Shown: in pieces, positions 45,595 to 56,721 of the stretch
Layout of the letters: each line of letters starts with the position of its first letter
Numbering within the stretch: the first letter of the stretch is position 1
Source of the DNA: Alloalcanivorax marinus
GTDB taxonomy: Bacteria > Pseudomonadota > Gammaproteobacteria > Pseudomonadales > Alcanivoracaceae
DNA: 64,000 nucleotides
Assembly (NCBI RefSeq): GCF_016785095.1
Contig: NZ_JAEKJB010000001.1
Location: forward strand, 186,001-250,000
Direction of reading: 5' to 3'
Made by a program: the position numbers and the translations under genes
The notes under the pieces: model-generated
Databases searched by the model: none
Seen by the model: the letters and a program-made list of their open reading frames with translations, nothing else
What the model was told of the DNA's origin: nothing

Positions 45595-46788
45595 ATGAGC
45601 CCTACCTCCCCCGCACCGGCTTTCCGCCTGTCTCCCCTGCTCGGCGCCTACCTGTGCTGCACCATGGCGATGATGGCCTTCGTCTCCCTGATCGGCCCGA
45701 TCGCCCGCCAACTGGGTCTGCCGGCCTGGCAGGCGGGCACCGTGGTGTCGGTGGCCGGGGTACTGTGGATGCTGCTGTCACGGCCCTGGGGCGCCCTGAG
45801 TGACCGGCGTGGACGGCGGCCGGTGCTGCTCTCCGGTCTGGTCGGGTTCACCCTGGCCTATGGCGCGCTGTGCGCCTTTCTGATCGCCTGCCTGCGATGG
45901 GGCGCCGCGCCCCTGTGGGTGTTCGCCGGCCTGTTGCTGACCCGTGGCCTGGCCGGTGCCTTCTTCGCCGCCGTGCCCACCACCGGCCAGGCCCTGGTGG
46001 CGGATCATTTTCCCGTGGGCCGGCGCACCGGCGCCATGGCTTCACTGGGCGCCGCCAACGCCGTGGGCGTGGTGCTGGGGCCGGCGCTGGCCGCCCTGCT
46101 GGCCCGCCAGGGGCTGTGGTTGCCGCTGCTGGCCACCCCCGTGCTGCCCGTGCTGGCGCTGGCGCTGATCTGGCGTCTGCCGCGCACCGGGCCGGCGCGG
46201 GCCGATGACACGGCTTCCATCCTGCCCCTCGGCGACCGCCGTCTGCGCCGCCCCATGGTGGTGGCGTTCCTGGCCATGGGCACGGTGTCGATAGCACAGA
46301 TCACGGTCGGTTTCTTCGCCATCGACCGTCTGCACCTGTCCCCGGAGGCGGCGGCCCGGGCGGCGGGCCTGGCGCTCACCGTGGTGGGCGTGGCGCTGAT
46401 CCTGGCGCAGTTGCTGGTAAGGCGCCTGGGCTGGCCGCCGGCACCGCTGATCCGTACCGGCCTGCTGGTGGCCGCCGCCGGCTTCGCCCTGGTGGCCCGG
46501 AGCCACGATCACGTCACCCTGATGGCCGGTTTCTTCGTCGCCGGCGCGGGCATGGGCTGGGTGTTCCCGGCCTTCGCCGCGCTGGCCGCGAACGCCGTGG
46601 GACCCTCGGAACAGGGTGCCGCCGCCGGCTCCGTGGGCGCCGCCCAGGGCCTCGGTATCGTGCTTGGCCCGCTGGCCGGCAGCTTGTTCTATGAGATCGC
46701 GCCGGGGGTTCCCTACGCGGTGGCCGCCCTCGCCCTGGTGATCACGGCGCTGTGGCCGTTACCGGCGCGAACGGCGCAAGCCACCTGA
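45595..46788 (+). CDS. MFS transporter (12-helix drug/siderophore efflux type)
   Basis: This 397-residue protein has the major facilitator motif between helices 2 and 3 (SRPWGALSDRRGRRPVLLSGLVG), a second-half counterpart and about twelve hydrophobic segments. The fifth-helix stretch GAANAVGVVLGPALAALL matches drug-proton antiporters. Located between a PchR-like regulator and a metal receptor, it may export a siderophore or metallophore, though no biosynthetic genes are in the window. Confidence 0.87.
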   Translation: MSPTSPAPAFRLSPLLGAYLCCTMAMMAFVSLIGPIARQLGLPAWQAGTVVSVAGVLWMLLSRPWGALSDRRGRRPVLLSGLVGFTLAYGALCAFLIACLRWGAAPLWVFAGLLLTRGLAGAFFAAVPTTGQALVADHFPVGRRTGAMASLGAANAVGVVLGPALAALLARQGLWLPLLATPVLPVLALALIWRLPRTGPARADDTASILPLGDRRLRRPMVVAFLAMGTVSIAQITVGFFAIDRLHLSPEAAARAAGLALTVVGVALILAQLLVRRLGWPPAPLIRTGLLVAAAGFALVARSHDHVTLMAGFFVAGAGMGWVFPAFAALAANAVGPSEQGAAAGSVGAAQGLGIVLGPLAGSLFYEIAPGVPYAVAALALVITALWPLPARTAQAT

Positions 46789-46892
46789 GCGGTGAAGGGG
46801 CGGCGAAGGGACGGTGCGGCGTTATACCGCATCCACCCACGCCCCGGCCTTGCTAGAGTCTCGCGCGTTTTTGGACCGCGAGAGACCCAACC

Positions 46893-48950
46893 ATGAAAGC
46901 ACCCCATCGCCGCGCCGGCGCCCTGTTGCTCCTGGCCCCGGCCGCCACCCTGCACGCCGCCGAACCGACCGGCGACGCCACCACCGACCACCTTCTGGCA
47001 CCGGTGGTGATTACCTCGGTGGCGCCGTCGTCCCCGCTCACCCTGGAAACCGACCCGGGCGAGCCACGCCAGCCGGTGCCGGCCAGCGACGCCGCCGACT
47101 ATCTGAAGACCATCCCCGGTTTCTCGGCGGTGCGCAGCGGTGGCAGCAACGGCGATCCGGTGCTGCGTGGCCAGTTCGGCTCGCGGCTTAACCTGCTGGT
47201 GGACGGCGGCGAGATGATCGGCGCCTGCCCCAACCGCATGGACGCGCCCAGCTCCTACATTGCCCCGGAAACCTACGACCGGCTGACCGTGATCAAGGGC
47301 CCGCAAAGCGTGCAGTGGGGGCCCACCGGCTCCGCCGGCACGGTGCTGTTCGAGCGTGAGCCGCTGTATTTCAGCACCGCCCACCAGTCACTCAACGCCG
47401 CCTTCCTGGCCGGTTCCCACGGTCGCCGGGACCAGGTGCTGGACGCCACCCTGGGCGACCGCCCCGGTTACCTGCGTTTCAGCGGCAACCACGGCGAAGC
47501 GGACGACTACCGGGATGGCCATGGCGAACGGGTGCCATCAAGCTGGGAGAAATGGAACGCCGATGTCAGCGCCGGCTGGACGCCCACCCCGGACGCCCTG
47601 ATCGAGCTGCGCGCCGGGCGCGGCGACGGCGAAGCCCGCTACGCCGGGCGCGGCATGGACGGCAGCCAGTTCGATCGGGAAAGCCTGGGCCTGCGCTGGC
47701 GCTTCGGCGCCCTCGGCGAGGTGCTGGAACGCATCGAGGGTCAGGTCTACTACAACTACGCCGACCATGTGATGGACAACTACAGCCTGCGCACGCCCTC
47801 CGGCACCGGCATGATGGCCGGTCCCATGGCCGCCAACGTGGACCGGCGCACCCTGGGCGCCCGGCTCAAGGGCACCTGGCTGTGGCAAGGTACCGAGCTG
47901 GTCGCCGGAGTGGACGCCCAGACCAGCACCCACCGGGAACGCAGCGCCATGGGCGTGGACGCCTACCACGCCGAGCCCTGGACCAAGGACGCCGAGTTCC
48001 AGCGCCATGGCGCCTTCGCCGAGTTGACCCGGCATCTGAACGGCCCGGCGCGACTGATCGCCGGCGCCCGCCTGGACCACCACACGGTGGAGGACCACCG
48101 CGCCACCCTGGGCGGCGGCATGGGCATGCCAATGGCCAACCCCACCGCCGGCGACGAACGCCGGGACACCCTGCCCTCCGGCTTCCTGCGCTACGAGCGC
48201 GACCTGCCGGCCCGGGGCGCCACCCTCTACGCCGGCCTGGGCCACGCCCAGCGCTTCCCGGACTACTGGGAGCTGTTCTCCCCGGACGCCGGCCCGGCGG
48301 CCAGCGCCAACGCTTTCGACGGCGTCGAGCCGGAGAAGACCACCCAGCTCGACCTGGGCGCCCAGTACCGGAGCGACGCCCTGGACGCCTGGGTGTCCGC
48401 CTATGTGGGGCGCATCGAGGACTACATTCTGTTCCGCTACCAGGACGGCATGATGGGCGCCACCAGTCAGGCGGACAATGTGGACGCGCGCATCATGGGT
48501 GGTGAGCTGGGCGCCACCTGGCGCTTCGCCGACCATTGGAGCGCCGACGCCAGCCTGGCCTATGCCCGTGGCGACAACCGGGACGACGGCGAACCGCTAC
48601 CGCAGATCCCGCCGCTGGAAAGCCGCCTGGGGCTGAACTACCAGCGTGGCGACTGGAGCGCCGCCGCCCTGGCCCGGCTGGTGGACGGCCAGCACCGCAT
48701 CGACGCCGGCAACGGCACCGTGGTGGGCCGGGACCTGGGCGACAGCGGCGGCTTCGCCACCCTGGCCCTGAACGGCGCCTGGCGCGTGAACCGTAGCCTG
48801 CGACTGAGCGCCGGCGTCGACAACCTGTTCGACCGCGCCTACGCCGAGCACCTGAACCTGGCCGGCAACGCCGGCTTCGGCTTCCCCGGTGACGAGCGCA
48901 TCAACGAACCGGGCCGCACCGTCTGGGCGCGGATGGATCTGACGTTCTAG
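46893..48950 (+). CDS. oprC: TonB-dependent copper receptor (OprC/NosA family)
   Basis: This 685-residue outer-membrane protein has a signal peptide ([15 protein letters not shown]), a plug with [20 protein letters not shown], then [21 protein letters not shown] and [12 protein letters not shown], the hallmark of the copper receptor family, and a barrel ending in ARMDLTF. Met-rich loops ([11 protein letters not shown] and [11 protein letters not shown]) fit copper binding. It probably takes up copper or its complexes. The stop shares CTAG with the stop of the convergent RND pump gene. Confidence 0.92.
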   Translation: MKAPHRRAGALLLLAPAATLHAAEPTGDATTDHLLAPVVITSVAPSSPLTLETDPGEPRQPVPASDAADYLKTIPGFSAVRSGGSNGDPVLRGQFGSRLNLLVDGGEMIGACPNRMDAPSSYIAPETYDRLTVIKGPQSVQWGPTGSAGTVLFEREPLYFSTAHQSLNAAFLAGSHGRRDQVLDATLGDRPGYLRFSGNHGEADDYRDGHGERVPSSWEKWNADVSAGWTPTPDALIELRAGRGDGEARYAGRGMDGSQFDRESLGLRWRFGALGEVLERIEGQVYYNYADHVMDNYSLRTPSGTGMMAGPMAANVDRRTLGARLKGTWLWQGTELVAGVDAQTSTHRERSAMGVDAYHAEPWTKDAEFQRHGAFAELTRHLNGPARLIAGARLDHHTVEDHRATLGGGMGMPMANPTAGDERRDTLPSGFLRYERDLPARGATLYAGLGHAQRFPDYWELFSPDAGPAASANAFDGVEPEKTTQLDLGAQYRSDALDAWVSAYVGRIEDYILFRYQDGMMGATSQADNVDARIMGGELGATWRFADHWSADASLAYARGDNRDDGEPLPQIPPLESRLGLNYQRGDWSAAALARLVDGQHRIDAGNGTVVGRDLGDSGGFATLALNGAWRVNRSLRLSAGVDNLFDRAYAEHLNLAGNAGFGFPGDERINEPGRTVWARMDLTF

Positions 48951-51900
48951 GGCCGCCCGGTGTCCCGGTCCGGCGCGCCGCTGACCCGTTCGGTGAGTGT
49001 CTGCACCAGCACATACAGGCCGGGGATAAGAATAATCCCCACCAGGGTCGCCGCCAGCATGCCGCCGAACACGGTGGTGCCCAGGGCGCGGCGGGCCCCG
49101 GACCCGGCGCCGGTGGCGAACACCAGCGGCAGGATGCCGAGAATGAACGACAGGGCCGTCATCATCACCGCCCGGAAGCGCTGCTCGGCGGCGATGCGCG
49201 CCGCCGCCTGGATGGACTGGCCGGCCTGCTCCCGTTGCACGCGGGCGAACTCCACGATCAGGATGGCGTTCTTGGCGGCCAGGCCGATCAACAGCACCAT
49301 GCCGATCTGCGCGTACAGGGAATTGGCCTGGCCCGATACCCACAGGGCGAGCGCCGCGCCGGCCACCGCCACGGCCAGCGACAGCAGGATGCTCACCGGC
49401 AGGGTCCAGCTCTCGTACTGGGCCACCAGAAACAGATAGGCGAACACCAGCGCCAGGGCGAACACCAGCAGCGACGAGCCGGCGGTCTGCTTTTCCTGAA
49501 ACGACAGGCCGGACCACTCGAAGGCATAACCCGCCGGCAGTTCACGGTCGGCCAGCGCTTCCACCGCCTCGAGGGCATCCCCGGAGCTCACCCCCGGGGC
49601 GGCGGCGCCGTTCACCGGCGCCGCCACATAACGGTTGTAGCTGGACAGCGAATAGGGAGCCAGCACGGTGCGCACGCTGGCCAGCACCCGCAACGGCACC
49701 ATTTCACCCTGGTCATTGCGCACCCGTACCGCGAGCACGTTTTCCGGGTAGGCCCGGAAGTCGGCGTCGGCCTGCACGCTGACCTGGAAGATGCGGCCTT
49801 CGTGGGTGAAGTCGTTGACGTAGCGGCTGCCGAACACCGCCCCCAGGGTGGAATAGATGCGCGCCACCGGCACCCCCATGGCCTGGGCGCGGTCGCGATC
49901 CACATCCAGGTAGAGCTGCGGCACGTCGGCGCTGAACGCACTGGTGGCGCCGGCGACTTGGGGCAAGGCGTTCACGCCGGCGAGAAAGGCGCGGGTCACC
50001 TGGGCCAGTTGTTCCGGAGGCTGGCCCTGCAAAGCCTGCAAGCGCAGGTCGAAACCACCCACCGCCCCCACGCCGGGGATCGGCGGCGGCGAAAACACCG
50101 AAACGATGGCACCGGGCAGCACGCCCAGCTCCCCCTGAATGCGTGACTGCAACGCATCCAGGCGCAGCGACCGTTCCTCCCGCTCGCTCCACGGATCCAG
50201 GGTCACCAGCATGAAACCGCCATTGGGGCTGGAGGCGCTCTGCAACAGGCTGAAACCGGCCACCGAGATCACGTTCTCCACCCCCGGCGTCGCCAGCAGG
50301 CGCTCCTCCACGTCACTGATCAACGCCGTGGTGCGTTGCAGGGAGGCGCCGTCGGGCAGGCGGACATCCACGAACAGCGCGCCCTGATCCTCGTCCGGCA
50401 AAAAGCTGGAAGGCAGGCCCGAAAACGCCAGCAGAGCCACCGCGACAGCCAGGGCGATCCCCAGCGCGGCGGCCCACCAGTAGCCCACCAGACGTTCCAC
50501 CAGCCGCGCATAGCCGCCCCGCACCCGGTCCAGCCCATCGGAAAACAAACGCAACGGCCCGCGCGCCGGGCGCGGTGGGCGCAGCAGGGTGGCGCACAGG
50601 GCCGGGCTGAGCGTCAGGGCCAGTACCGAGGACAACACCATGCTCGACGACAGCGTCACCGCGAACTGGCGGTACAACTGGCCATTGATGCCGGGAATGA
50701 AAGCGGTGGGCACGAACACCGCCAGCAGCACCAGGGTGGTGGAGATCACCGGGCCGGTGACCTGCCCCATGGCCTTCCAGGTGGCCTCCGGCGCGGGCAG
50801 CCCTTCCTCCTCCATGATCCTCTGCACGTTCTCCAGCACCAGAATGGTGTCATCCACCAGCACGCCGATGGCCAGGATCATCGCCAACAAGGTCACCGTG
50901 TTGGCGGAATAACCCACCGCCAGCAACACCGCGAAACTGGCGATCAACGACACCGGTACCGTCAGCGACGGGATCAGCGTGGAGCGCCAGTCGCGCAGGA
51001 ATACGAACACCACCGCCACCACGATCAGGAAAGTGACGATGAAAGTGATGATGATCTCGCGGATAGTGACGTCCACGAAGCGGGTGGCGTCGTACACCGT
51101 GCGGTACTCGAAATCCTCCGGGAAGGTGGCGGCCAGACGCTGCAACTCGGCGCGCACTCCCGCCGCCGTGTCCACCGCGTTGGAACCCGGCGCCTGGTTG
51201 ATGCTGAGCATGGCGGTCTGCTGGCCATTGAGCAGCGCGCTGGCGCTGTAGCTACGGGCCCCCAGCTCCACGCGACCGACGTCGCGCAGTCGCACGATAC
51301 CGCCATCGGGATCGGAGCGAATCACGATGTTCTCGAAGGACTCCGGGTCCGAGAGGCTGCCCTGGGCGGTCAGCGTGTACTCCAGCGCCATGCCGTCCGG
51401 CGCCGGTTCACCCCCCACCTGGCCAAGGGACGCCTGCACGTTCTGGGTCTGGATCGCCGTTGCCACGTCCTCCGGGGTCAGCGACAGGGCCGCCAGACGA
51501 CCGGGGTCGATCCAGATACGCATGGCGTATTCGGAGGTCCCCACCACCGAGGCCTGGCCGACGCCTGGCACCCGGGCAATCACATCGACGATGTTATTCG
51601 AGGCGTAGTTGGACAGGGCCAGCGCATCCATGGCGCCACCCGGCGAAATGAAGCCGATGGCCATCATGAAATCCGGGGAACTGGTGTTCACCGTGACCCC
51701 CTGCTCGGTCACGGAGGCGGGCAGCCGGGTCAGCGCCGACTGCAGCCGGTTTTGCACGTTGATACGGGCCAGATCCGGGTCGGTGCCCACCGCGAAGGTC
51801 ACCGACAATGAATAGGTGCCGGCGTTGGAGGCGTTGGACGACATATACAGCATGCCATCCACGCCATTGACGGCTTCCTCGATGGGGCCTCCCACCGCCT

Positions 51901-52078
51901 CGGAGATCACCTGGGCACTGGCGCCGGGGTAGACCGCCGACACCTGCACGGTGGGCGGTGACATATCCGGATACTGGGTCACCGGAATGGCGCGCAACGC
52001 CAGGGCACCGGCCAGGAACATGACGATCGCCACCACCAGGGCGACCCGGGGGCGACGGATGAACACCCCGGAGATCAT
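48947..52078 (-). CDS. RND multidrug efflux permease (HAE1/AcrB-MexF type)
   Basis: This 1043-residue inner-membrane pump has twelve membrane helices in two halves. The proton-relay aspartates appear in [20 protein letters not shown] and the essential Lys in [17 protein letters not shown]. The periplasmic docking and porter domains are complete. It begins [20 protein letters not shown], as AcrB homologues do. It overlaps the adaptor gene by 4 nt. No outer-membrane channel gene follows, so it must borrow one encoded elsewhere. Confidence 0.94.
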   Translation of the reverse strand: MISGVFIRRPRVALVVAIVMFLAGALALRAIPVTQYPDMSPPTVQVSAVYPGASAQVISEAVGGPIEEAVNGVDGMLYMSSNASNAGTYSLSVTFAVGTDPDLARINVQNRLQSALTRLPASVTEQGVTVNTSSPDFMMAIGFISPGGAMDALALSNYASNNIVDVIARVPGVGQASVVGTSEYAMRIWIDPGRLAALSLTPEDVATAIQTQNVQASLGQVGGEPAPDGMALEYTLTAQGSLSDPESFENIVIRSDPDGGIVRLRDVGRVELGARSYSASALLNGQQTAMLSINQAPGSNAVDTAAGVRAELQRLAATFPEDFEYRTVYDATRFVDVTIREIIITFIVTFLIVVAVVFVFLRDWRSTLIPSLTVPVSLIASFAVLLAVGYSANTVTLLAMILAIGVLVDDTILVLENVQRIMEEEGLPAPEATWKAMGQVTGPVISTTLVLLAVFVPTAFIPGINGQLYRQFAVTLSSSMVLSSVLALTLSPALCATLLRPPRPARGPLRLFSDGLDRVRGGYARLVERLVGYWWAAALGIALAVAVALLAFSGLPSSFLPDEDQGALFVDVRLPDGASLQRTTALISDVEERLLATPGVENVISVAGFSLLQSASSPNGGFMLVTLDPWSEREERSLRLDALQSRIQGELGVLPGAIVSVFSPPPIPGVGAVGGFDLRLQALQGQPPEQLAQVTRAFLAGVNALPQVAGATSAFSADVPQLYLDVDRDRAQAMGVPVARIYSTLGAVFGSRYVNDFTHEGRIFQVSVQADADFRAYPENVLAVRVRNDQGEMVPLRVLASVRTVLAPYSLSSYNRYVAAPVNGAAAPGVSSGDALEAVEALADRELPAGYAFEWSGLSFQEKQTAGSSLLVFALALVFAYLFLVAQYESWTLPVSILLSLAVAVAGAALALWVSGQANSLYAQIGMVLLIGLAAKNAILIVEFARVQREQAGQSIQAAARIAAEQRFRAVMMTALSFILGILPLVFATGAGSGARRALGTTVFGGMLAATLVGIILIPGLYVLVQTLTERVSGAPDRDTGRP

Positions 52079-53220
52079 GGCTGCTCCGGAGCCGCGTTAC
52101 CGGCCGGGCCGGCCTCGCTTTCGGTCACCGGCACGCCATCGGCGAGGCGCTGCGTGCCCTGCACCACCACGCGCTCACCGGCGCTCAGGCCATCACGGAC
52201 GAACCAGCCCCGGTCATGGCGCTCGCCGGTGACGATACGGCGCTGCCGGGCCACCCCCTGGTCATCGATGACGAACACATATTCGCCCTCGCGATCACGC
52301 AGAACCGCCGACTGCGGCACCAGCGGCGCCGACTCCGCCCGAGCCGCGCCGATCAGCAGCGTGACGTACTGGCCGGGCACCAGCAGGCCGTCGGGGTTAT
52401 CAAAACGAGCCAGGAACCCGAGCAGGCCGGTGCCCGGGTTGATTTCATTGCCCACCACGGCCAGCGTGCCGTGTCCCGGGTAAAGGCTGTTATTGGGCAG
52501 ACGCAGGCGCATCGACACCGACGCCGGGTCCAGGTCATCCAGGGGGCCATACCGCTGCCGGAGAGAGACCACCTGCCCTTCCGGCAGGTCGAACGCCACG
52601 TAAACCGGATCGGTACGCACGACCCGGGCCAGCGCGCCCGACCCGGGACCGGCCAGATTGCCCCGGGTCAGCGCCGGCGCGCTGATCTGACCGGTGATCG
52701 GCGACGGCAGGTGGGTGTCGGCCAGGTCCAGGCGCGCGGCCCGGACTTGCGCCTCGGCGGTTTGCACCTCCGCCTCGGCGACCCGCAATGCCGCCTCCGC
52801 CTCGTCCAGGGAGGCCCGCGACACGGTGCCTCTCCGGGCCAGCGTGCGCATGCGCTCGTGGTTCTGGCGAGCGTTGTCACGGCTGGCCCGGGCCCGCGCC
52901 AGCCCGGCTTCGGCGGCGGCCAGCGCCGCCTCGTAACGGCGCGGGTCCAGGGAGAACAAAAGATCGCCCTCTTCCACCTGTTCACCACCGGTGAACGCTA
53001 CCTCGGCGATCACCCCCTCTACCTGGGCGCGCACATCCACCGCCTCGATGGCCCGTACCCGGGCGACGAATTCCGTGCTCCGATCACGGGATTGCTCGGT
53101 GACCGCGCCGGTGACCACCGGCACCGCCGGGCCTGCTCCCTTCGCCACCGCGCCGGCGCCGGCGAGCAGCAGTGCCACCACCAGCGAGACCGCGCGCGGC
53201 ACCGTGATTGCCTTATGCAT
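52075..53220 (-). CDS. RND efflux periplasmic adaptor (membrane fusion protein)
   Basis: This 381-residue adaptor has a signal segment ([17 protein letters not shown]), a lipoyl-type domain split by a coiled-coil hairpin ([20 protein letters not shown] ... [13 protein letters not shown]), then beta-barrel and membrane-proximal domains. It lacks a lipobox Cys, unlike AcrA. AAGGGG stands 9 nt before the ATG at 53220; a TTG three codons upstream is possible. It pairs with the RND permease. Confidence 0.9.
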   Translation of the reverse strand: MHKAITVPRAVSLVVALLLAGAGAVAKGAGPAVPVVTGAVTEQSRDRSTEFVARVRAIEAVDVRAQVEGVIAEVAFTGGEQVEEGDLLFSLDPRRYEAALAAAEAGLARARASRDNARQNHERMRTLARRGTVSRASLDEAEAALRVAEAEVQTAEAQVRAARLDLADTHLPSPITGQISAPALTRGNLAGPGSGALARVVRTDPVYVAFDLPEGQVVSLRQRYGPLDDLDPASVSMRLRLPNNSLYPGHGTLAVVGNEINPGTGLLGFLARFDNPDGLLVPGQYVTLLIGAARAESAPLVPQSAVLRDREGEYVFVIDDQGVARQRRIVTGERHDRGWFVRDGLSAGERVVVQGTQRLADGVPVTESEAGPAGNAAPEQP

Positions 53221-53366
53221 TCCTAACAACCCCTTTTATCCGTCCTGGCCCGGCTTGCCCCACCGCGGCCGGGTCAACGGGCCGGATAGTACCGCACGGC
53301 CCCACCGAAACCCAGACGGGCGCCGGCGCGACACCTCCTCGACTGGTCGAGGGAGCGGCGTGGGGG

Positions 53367-54158
53367 TCAACCAGGGGGCAGAGCGCCCTCCACGTGCAAC
53401 ACCGGTCCATCCGGGTGATCGAGCCAGCGACTGCGCAGGCCATAGACAGCGGCCAGCCGCTCCGGGGTGAGCACCCGGGCCGGTGCGTCGTCCGCCAGCA
53501 GGCGGCCCCGGTCCAGCATCAACACCCGCGAGGCGAAGGCATTGGCCAGGGTCAGGTCGTGGCACACCAGCACGATCAGATAGTCGCCCTGCTCGGCCAG
53601 CGCCGCCAGGGTTTCCAGCACCCGGTACTGCTGGGCCGGGTCCAGCGCCGAGGTGCTTTCGTCCAACAGCAGCAGGCGCGGCCCCGGGGTTTCCCAGATC
53701 TGCGCCAGCACGCGGGCCAGATGCACCCGTTGCTGCTCGCCACCGGACAGCGACGGATAGGCCCGCCCACGCAGGTGGGCGACGCCGAAGCGGTCCAGCA
53801 GGTGCGCCACCAGCGGGTCGTTGGCGTTGCCGTGGCGGCGCCCGGGCAGGCCCAGGGCCACCACTTCATCGGCGCGCACCGGGAACCCCACCGGCGTGTG
53901 TTGCAACATCACCGAGCGACGCCGCGCCAGTTCCGACAGCGGCCAGTCCGGCAGCGGCCTGCCGTGCAGGGTCACGGCGCCGGCGTCCGGGGTAAGATCG
54001 CCGGCCAGGGCTCGCATCAGGGTGGACTTGCCGGCGCCGTTGGGGCCCAGCAGGGCCAGGCGCTCGCCGGCGCGGGCCTGGAAGCTCACCTCCGAGAGCA
54101 GCGCACGATCACCGGCGCGCACGGTCACGCCGGCCACGTTCAGCAGCGTATCGGTCAT
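53367..54158 (-). CDS. hmuV: Heme ABC transporter ATP-binding protein HmuV
   Basis: This 263-residue ATPase has Walker A GPNGAGKSTLMRALAG, Q-loop MLQHTPVGFPVRADEV, signature LSGGEQQRVHLARVL and Walker B LLLLDESTSALD. The HmuV-type features are the FPVRADEVVALG stretch and the neighbouring HmuU and HmuT. It drives heme import across the inner membrane. It ends the hemO-hmuT-hmuU-hmuV operon. Confidence 0.92.
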   Translation of the reverse strand: MTDTLLNVAGVTVRAGDRALLSEVSFQARAGERLALLGPNGAGKSTLMRALAGDLTPDAGAVTLHGRPLPDWPLSELARRRSVMLQHTPVGFPVRADEVVALGLPGRRHGNANDPLVAHLLDRFGVAHLRGRAYPSLSGGEQQRVHLARVLAQIWETPGPRLLLLDESTSALDPAQQYRVLETLAALAEQGDYLIVLVCHDLTLANAFASRVLMLDRGRLLADDAPARVLTPERLAAVYGLRSRWLDHPDGPVLHVEGALPPG

Positions 54159-54161
54159 CGC

Positions 54162-55172
54162 TCAGACTCCGTTGCGGCGCAGCAGCAGCACCAGGAAGAA
54201 AGGACCGCCTAGCAACGCCATCACCAGGCCGATGGGCAATTCCGCCGGTGCCACCAGGGTGCGCGCCAGGGTATCGGCGAACACCGTGAGCAAGGCGCCG
54301 AGCACCCCGGCACCGGGGATCAGCCAACGGTGATCGACGCCGATCAACAAGCGCACCAGGTGTGGCGCCACCAGGCCGACGAAGCTGATCTGCCCGGCGG
54401 CGGCCACCGCCGCGCCCACCGACACCGCCCCCAGCACCATCACCGCGCGCTTGGCCCGGGGCACCGCGTGGCCCAGATGCAGGGCCGCCTGCTCGCCCAG
54501 CATCAAGCCGTTGAGCGGCCGTGCCAGCAGCGGCATCAGCACGATGCCGGCCAGCAGCCAGGGCGCCACCAGGGCGACGTCGGACCAGCGACTGTGCGCC
54601 AGGCTGCCCATGGCCCAGAACGTCAGGGTGCGCAGTTCGTTGTCATCGGCCAGGAAGGTGAGCACGCCGGTCAGCGCCATGGCGATGGCGCCGATGGCGA
54701 TGCCCGCCAGCAGCAACAGGGCGACACGGGTCTCGCCGCCCCGGGAAGCGATGCGCCACATCAGGAAGGTGGTCACCAGGGCACCGGTGAAGGCGGCCAG
54801 CGGGATCGCCTGGTGGCCCAGGGCGCCACCGCCGAGCACGATCACCGCCACGGCGCCGAGGGCGGCGCCGGCGGAAATACCGATCAGGCCGGGGTCGGCG
54901 AGGGGGTTGCGGAACAGCCCCTGAAGGGCCGCGCCGGTGGACGCCAACGCCGCTCCCACCAGAGTGGCCATGATGATGCGAGGCAGGCGCAGATCGCGCA
55001 CCACCCGGTAGCCGGGCTCATCACCGGCGCCCCAGAGCCCCTGCCACAGGGTCGCCGGCGCCACCGACAGCGGGCCGGCCAGGGCGGCGATGACCATGCC
55101 CAACGCCAGCAGCGCGGCGAGCGCGCCAAGGGTCGGCGCCACCGGCCAGCGCCGGGGCTCAGCCTCCCTCAC
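54162..55172 (-). CDS. hmuU: Heme ABC transporter permease HmuU
   Basis: This 336-residue FecCD/BtuC-type permease has about ten hydrophobic helices, the conserved RLPRIIMATLVGAALASTGAALQGLFRNPLADPGLIG near the start, and FVGLVAPHLVRLLIGVDHRWLIP near the end. The start is inferred as GTG at 55172 inside the end of hmuT; an upstream ATG would add residues in the wrong style. Translation is probably coupled to hmuT. Confidence 0.9.
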   Translation of the reverse strand: MREAEPRRWPVAPTLGALAALLALGMVIAALAGPLSVAPATLWQGLWGAGDEPGYRVVRDLRLPRIIMATLVGAALASTGAALQGLFRNPLADPGLIGISAGAALGAVAVIVLGGGALGHQAIPLAAFTGALVTTFLMWRIASRGGETRVALLLLAGIAIGAIAMALTGVLTFLADDNELRTLTFWAMGSLAHSRWSDVALVAPWLLAGIVLMPLLARPLNGLMLGEQAALHLGHAVPRAKRAVMVLGAVSVGAAVAAAGQISFVGLVAPHLVRLLIGVDHRWLIPGAGVLGALLTVFADTLARTLVAPAELPIGLVMALLGGPFFLVLLLRRNGV

Positions 55173-55983
55173 CGGTGACCACCTCCAGGACGTCTTCCAT
55201 GGCGTCCGGCAGGCGCGGGCCGAAGCCCAGCAGGCGCATGCCATCGGCCACCAGCACCCGGCCATGGGCACCGGCATCCGTGCTTTCCAGCAAGGGCAAC
55301 TGTTCCGGCTGGAAGCTGCCGGGGCGGGTCTCGGCGATGATGATCAACTGCGGGTCCGCGGCCAGCACCGCTTCCGCGTTGAGTGGCTTGTAGCCCTCCC
55401 CTTCCGCCACATTGGGCAGCCCCAGGGCATCCAGCAGGGCCTGGCCCTGGGTGCCCTTGCCCGCCACCTGCACGCCGTGGCGGCCAGCGGACAACACCAG
55501 CAGGGTGCGCGGCGGGTCCGCCAGCGGCAGCCGTTCATCCAGGGTCGCGAAGCGCTCGCGCAGCTCGGCGTTCAGTTGCTCGCCGCGCTCTTGCAGATCC
55601 AGCGCCTCGGCGACCTGCTCGACCCGGGCCAGCAGCCCGGTCGGGCTCCACTCCGGATCGATCACGCGTACTTCCGTGGCCTGCTTCAACTGAGCCACCG
55701 CCGGCGGCGGGCCGGCCTCCCCGGACAGCAGCACCAGATCCGGCCTCAGGGCCAGGGTGCCCTCCACCGGCAGCGCCCGCACATAGCCCAGCTTGGGCAG
55801 TTGCCGCGCCGCCGCCGGGTAATTGCTGGTGGAGTCCACCGCCACCAGCCGCTCGCCGGCATCCAGCGCGTAGACGATCTCGGTCAATTCACCGCCGGCC
55901 ACCACCAGACGCTGCTGGGCCTGGCCGGCCACCGCCATGCACAGTGCCAGCAGCCCGATCAGAACTCGCATGCCATCCCTCAT
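55159..55983 (-). CDS. hmuT: Periplasmic heme-binding protein HmuT
   Basis: This 274-residue protein has a signal peptide (VLIGLLALCMAVAGQA) and a class III binding-protein fold: RLVVAGGELTEIVYALDAGERLVAVDSTSNYP, GYVRALPVEGTLALRPDLVL and NAEAVLAADPQLIIIAE. The YP and GYVR segments fit HmuT/ShuT heme-binding proteins. Its ATG overlaps the heme oxygenase stop by 4 nt. Confidence 0.92.
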   Translation of the reverse strand: MRDGMRVLIGLLALCMAVAGQAQQRLVVAGGELTEIVYALDAGERLVAVDSTSNYPAAARQLPKLGYVRALPVEGTLALRPDLVLLSGEAGPPPAVAQLKQATEVRVIDPEWSPTGLLARVEQVAEALDLQERGEQLNAELRERFATLDERLPLADPPRTLLVLSAGRHGVQVAGKGTQGQALLDALGLPNVAEGEGYKPLNAEAVLAADPQLIIIAETRPGSFQPEQLPLLESTDAGAHGRVLVADGMRLLGFGPRLPDAMEDVLEVVTGEGG

Positions 55984-56591
55984 GCCATTACCGCTTCCAC
56001 GGATTCGCGCACGAACGCGAACGCGGCCCGGGCGCCGCGCACCGCCTGGTCCTGCCCGGCGTCGCCCAGCCCCAGCTCATCAAGCTGGGCCTTGAAACGC
56101 TTCCAGTGCAGGCCGCGACCGTCCGGATGGCCGGCCAGATGACGGGCGCCGAAGTCGGCGCTCAGATCCAGCTCCTGCTGGGCGCGCTTGAACAGAAAGG
56201 CGGCCCCCAGATTGGAGCCCTCGTTGGTGTACAGCCAGCCGATCACGGCGTCGCCGTCTTCGATGGCCGCCGCCCGACCGGCGGCGCGGTCCGCCTCGAT
56301 GTCGGCCTCGGCGATGCCCAGATCACGGCAATCCGCCTCGATCAGATCCACCCGGCTGCGCTCCAGCAGCCCCGGAAACCGTTGCTGCAGATCATCGCGC
56401 TCATAGAGCGGCGCGGTGGCGGTCTGGAAACGCAGCTGCACGCGCAGGAAACGGGCGTAGTGCGCGCGGTCCAGGAACGGCGACAGGGCGCTGATGCGGC
56501 TGTCCAGCGCGTCGTGGATGGCGTGGGTTTCCTGCTTGAGGCGGGCGGACAGAGTGCGGTCCGCTTGGGCGGGGTCGGCAAGCGTGGTCAT
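55980..56591 (-). CDS. hemO: Biliverdin-producing heme oxygenase
   Basis: This 203-residue protein is all-helical. The proximal heme His lies in LKQETHAIHDALDSRISAL, and YTNEGSNLGAAFLF marks the distal helix region with its flexible glycines. It opens heme to biliverdin, CO and iron. The start at 56591 has GAGGAA 6-7 nt upstream; an ATG at 56615 would add eight residues. Leading the hmuTUV operon, it frees iron from imported heme. No outer-membrane heme receptor is in this operon. Confidence 0.9.
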   Translation of the reverse strand: MTTLADPAQADRTLSARLKQETHAIHDALDSRISALSPFLDRAHYARFLRVQLRFQTATAPLYERDDLQQRFPGLLERSRVDLIEADCRDLGIAEADIEADRAAGRAAAIEDGDAVIGWLYTNEGSNLGAAFLFKRAQQELDLSADFGARHLAGHPDGRGLHWKRFKAQLDELGLGDAGQDQAVRGARAAFAFVRESVEAVMA

Positions 56592-56622
56592 CGGCTGTTC
56601 CTCGTGGTTATCCATGAAACGA

Positions 56623-56641
56623 GCCCGGGTTAAACCCGGGC
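56623..56641. terminator. Hairpin between the RcnB-like gene and hemO
   Basis: GCCCGGGTT and AACCCGGGC are inverted copies separated by one base, in the 130-nt gap after the RcnB-like stop (minus strand) and 32 nt before the hemO start. It may end the rcnB transcript or sit in the hemO leader. No Fur box was seen in this gap. Confidence 0.45.
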
Positions 56642-56721
56642 CCTACCACTAAAGACGAACAGCTCGCGGATTTTCCTCACCGGAATGGTGAAATTCTGGC
56701 GCCGGCCATTGATCAGCCCAC

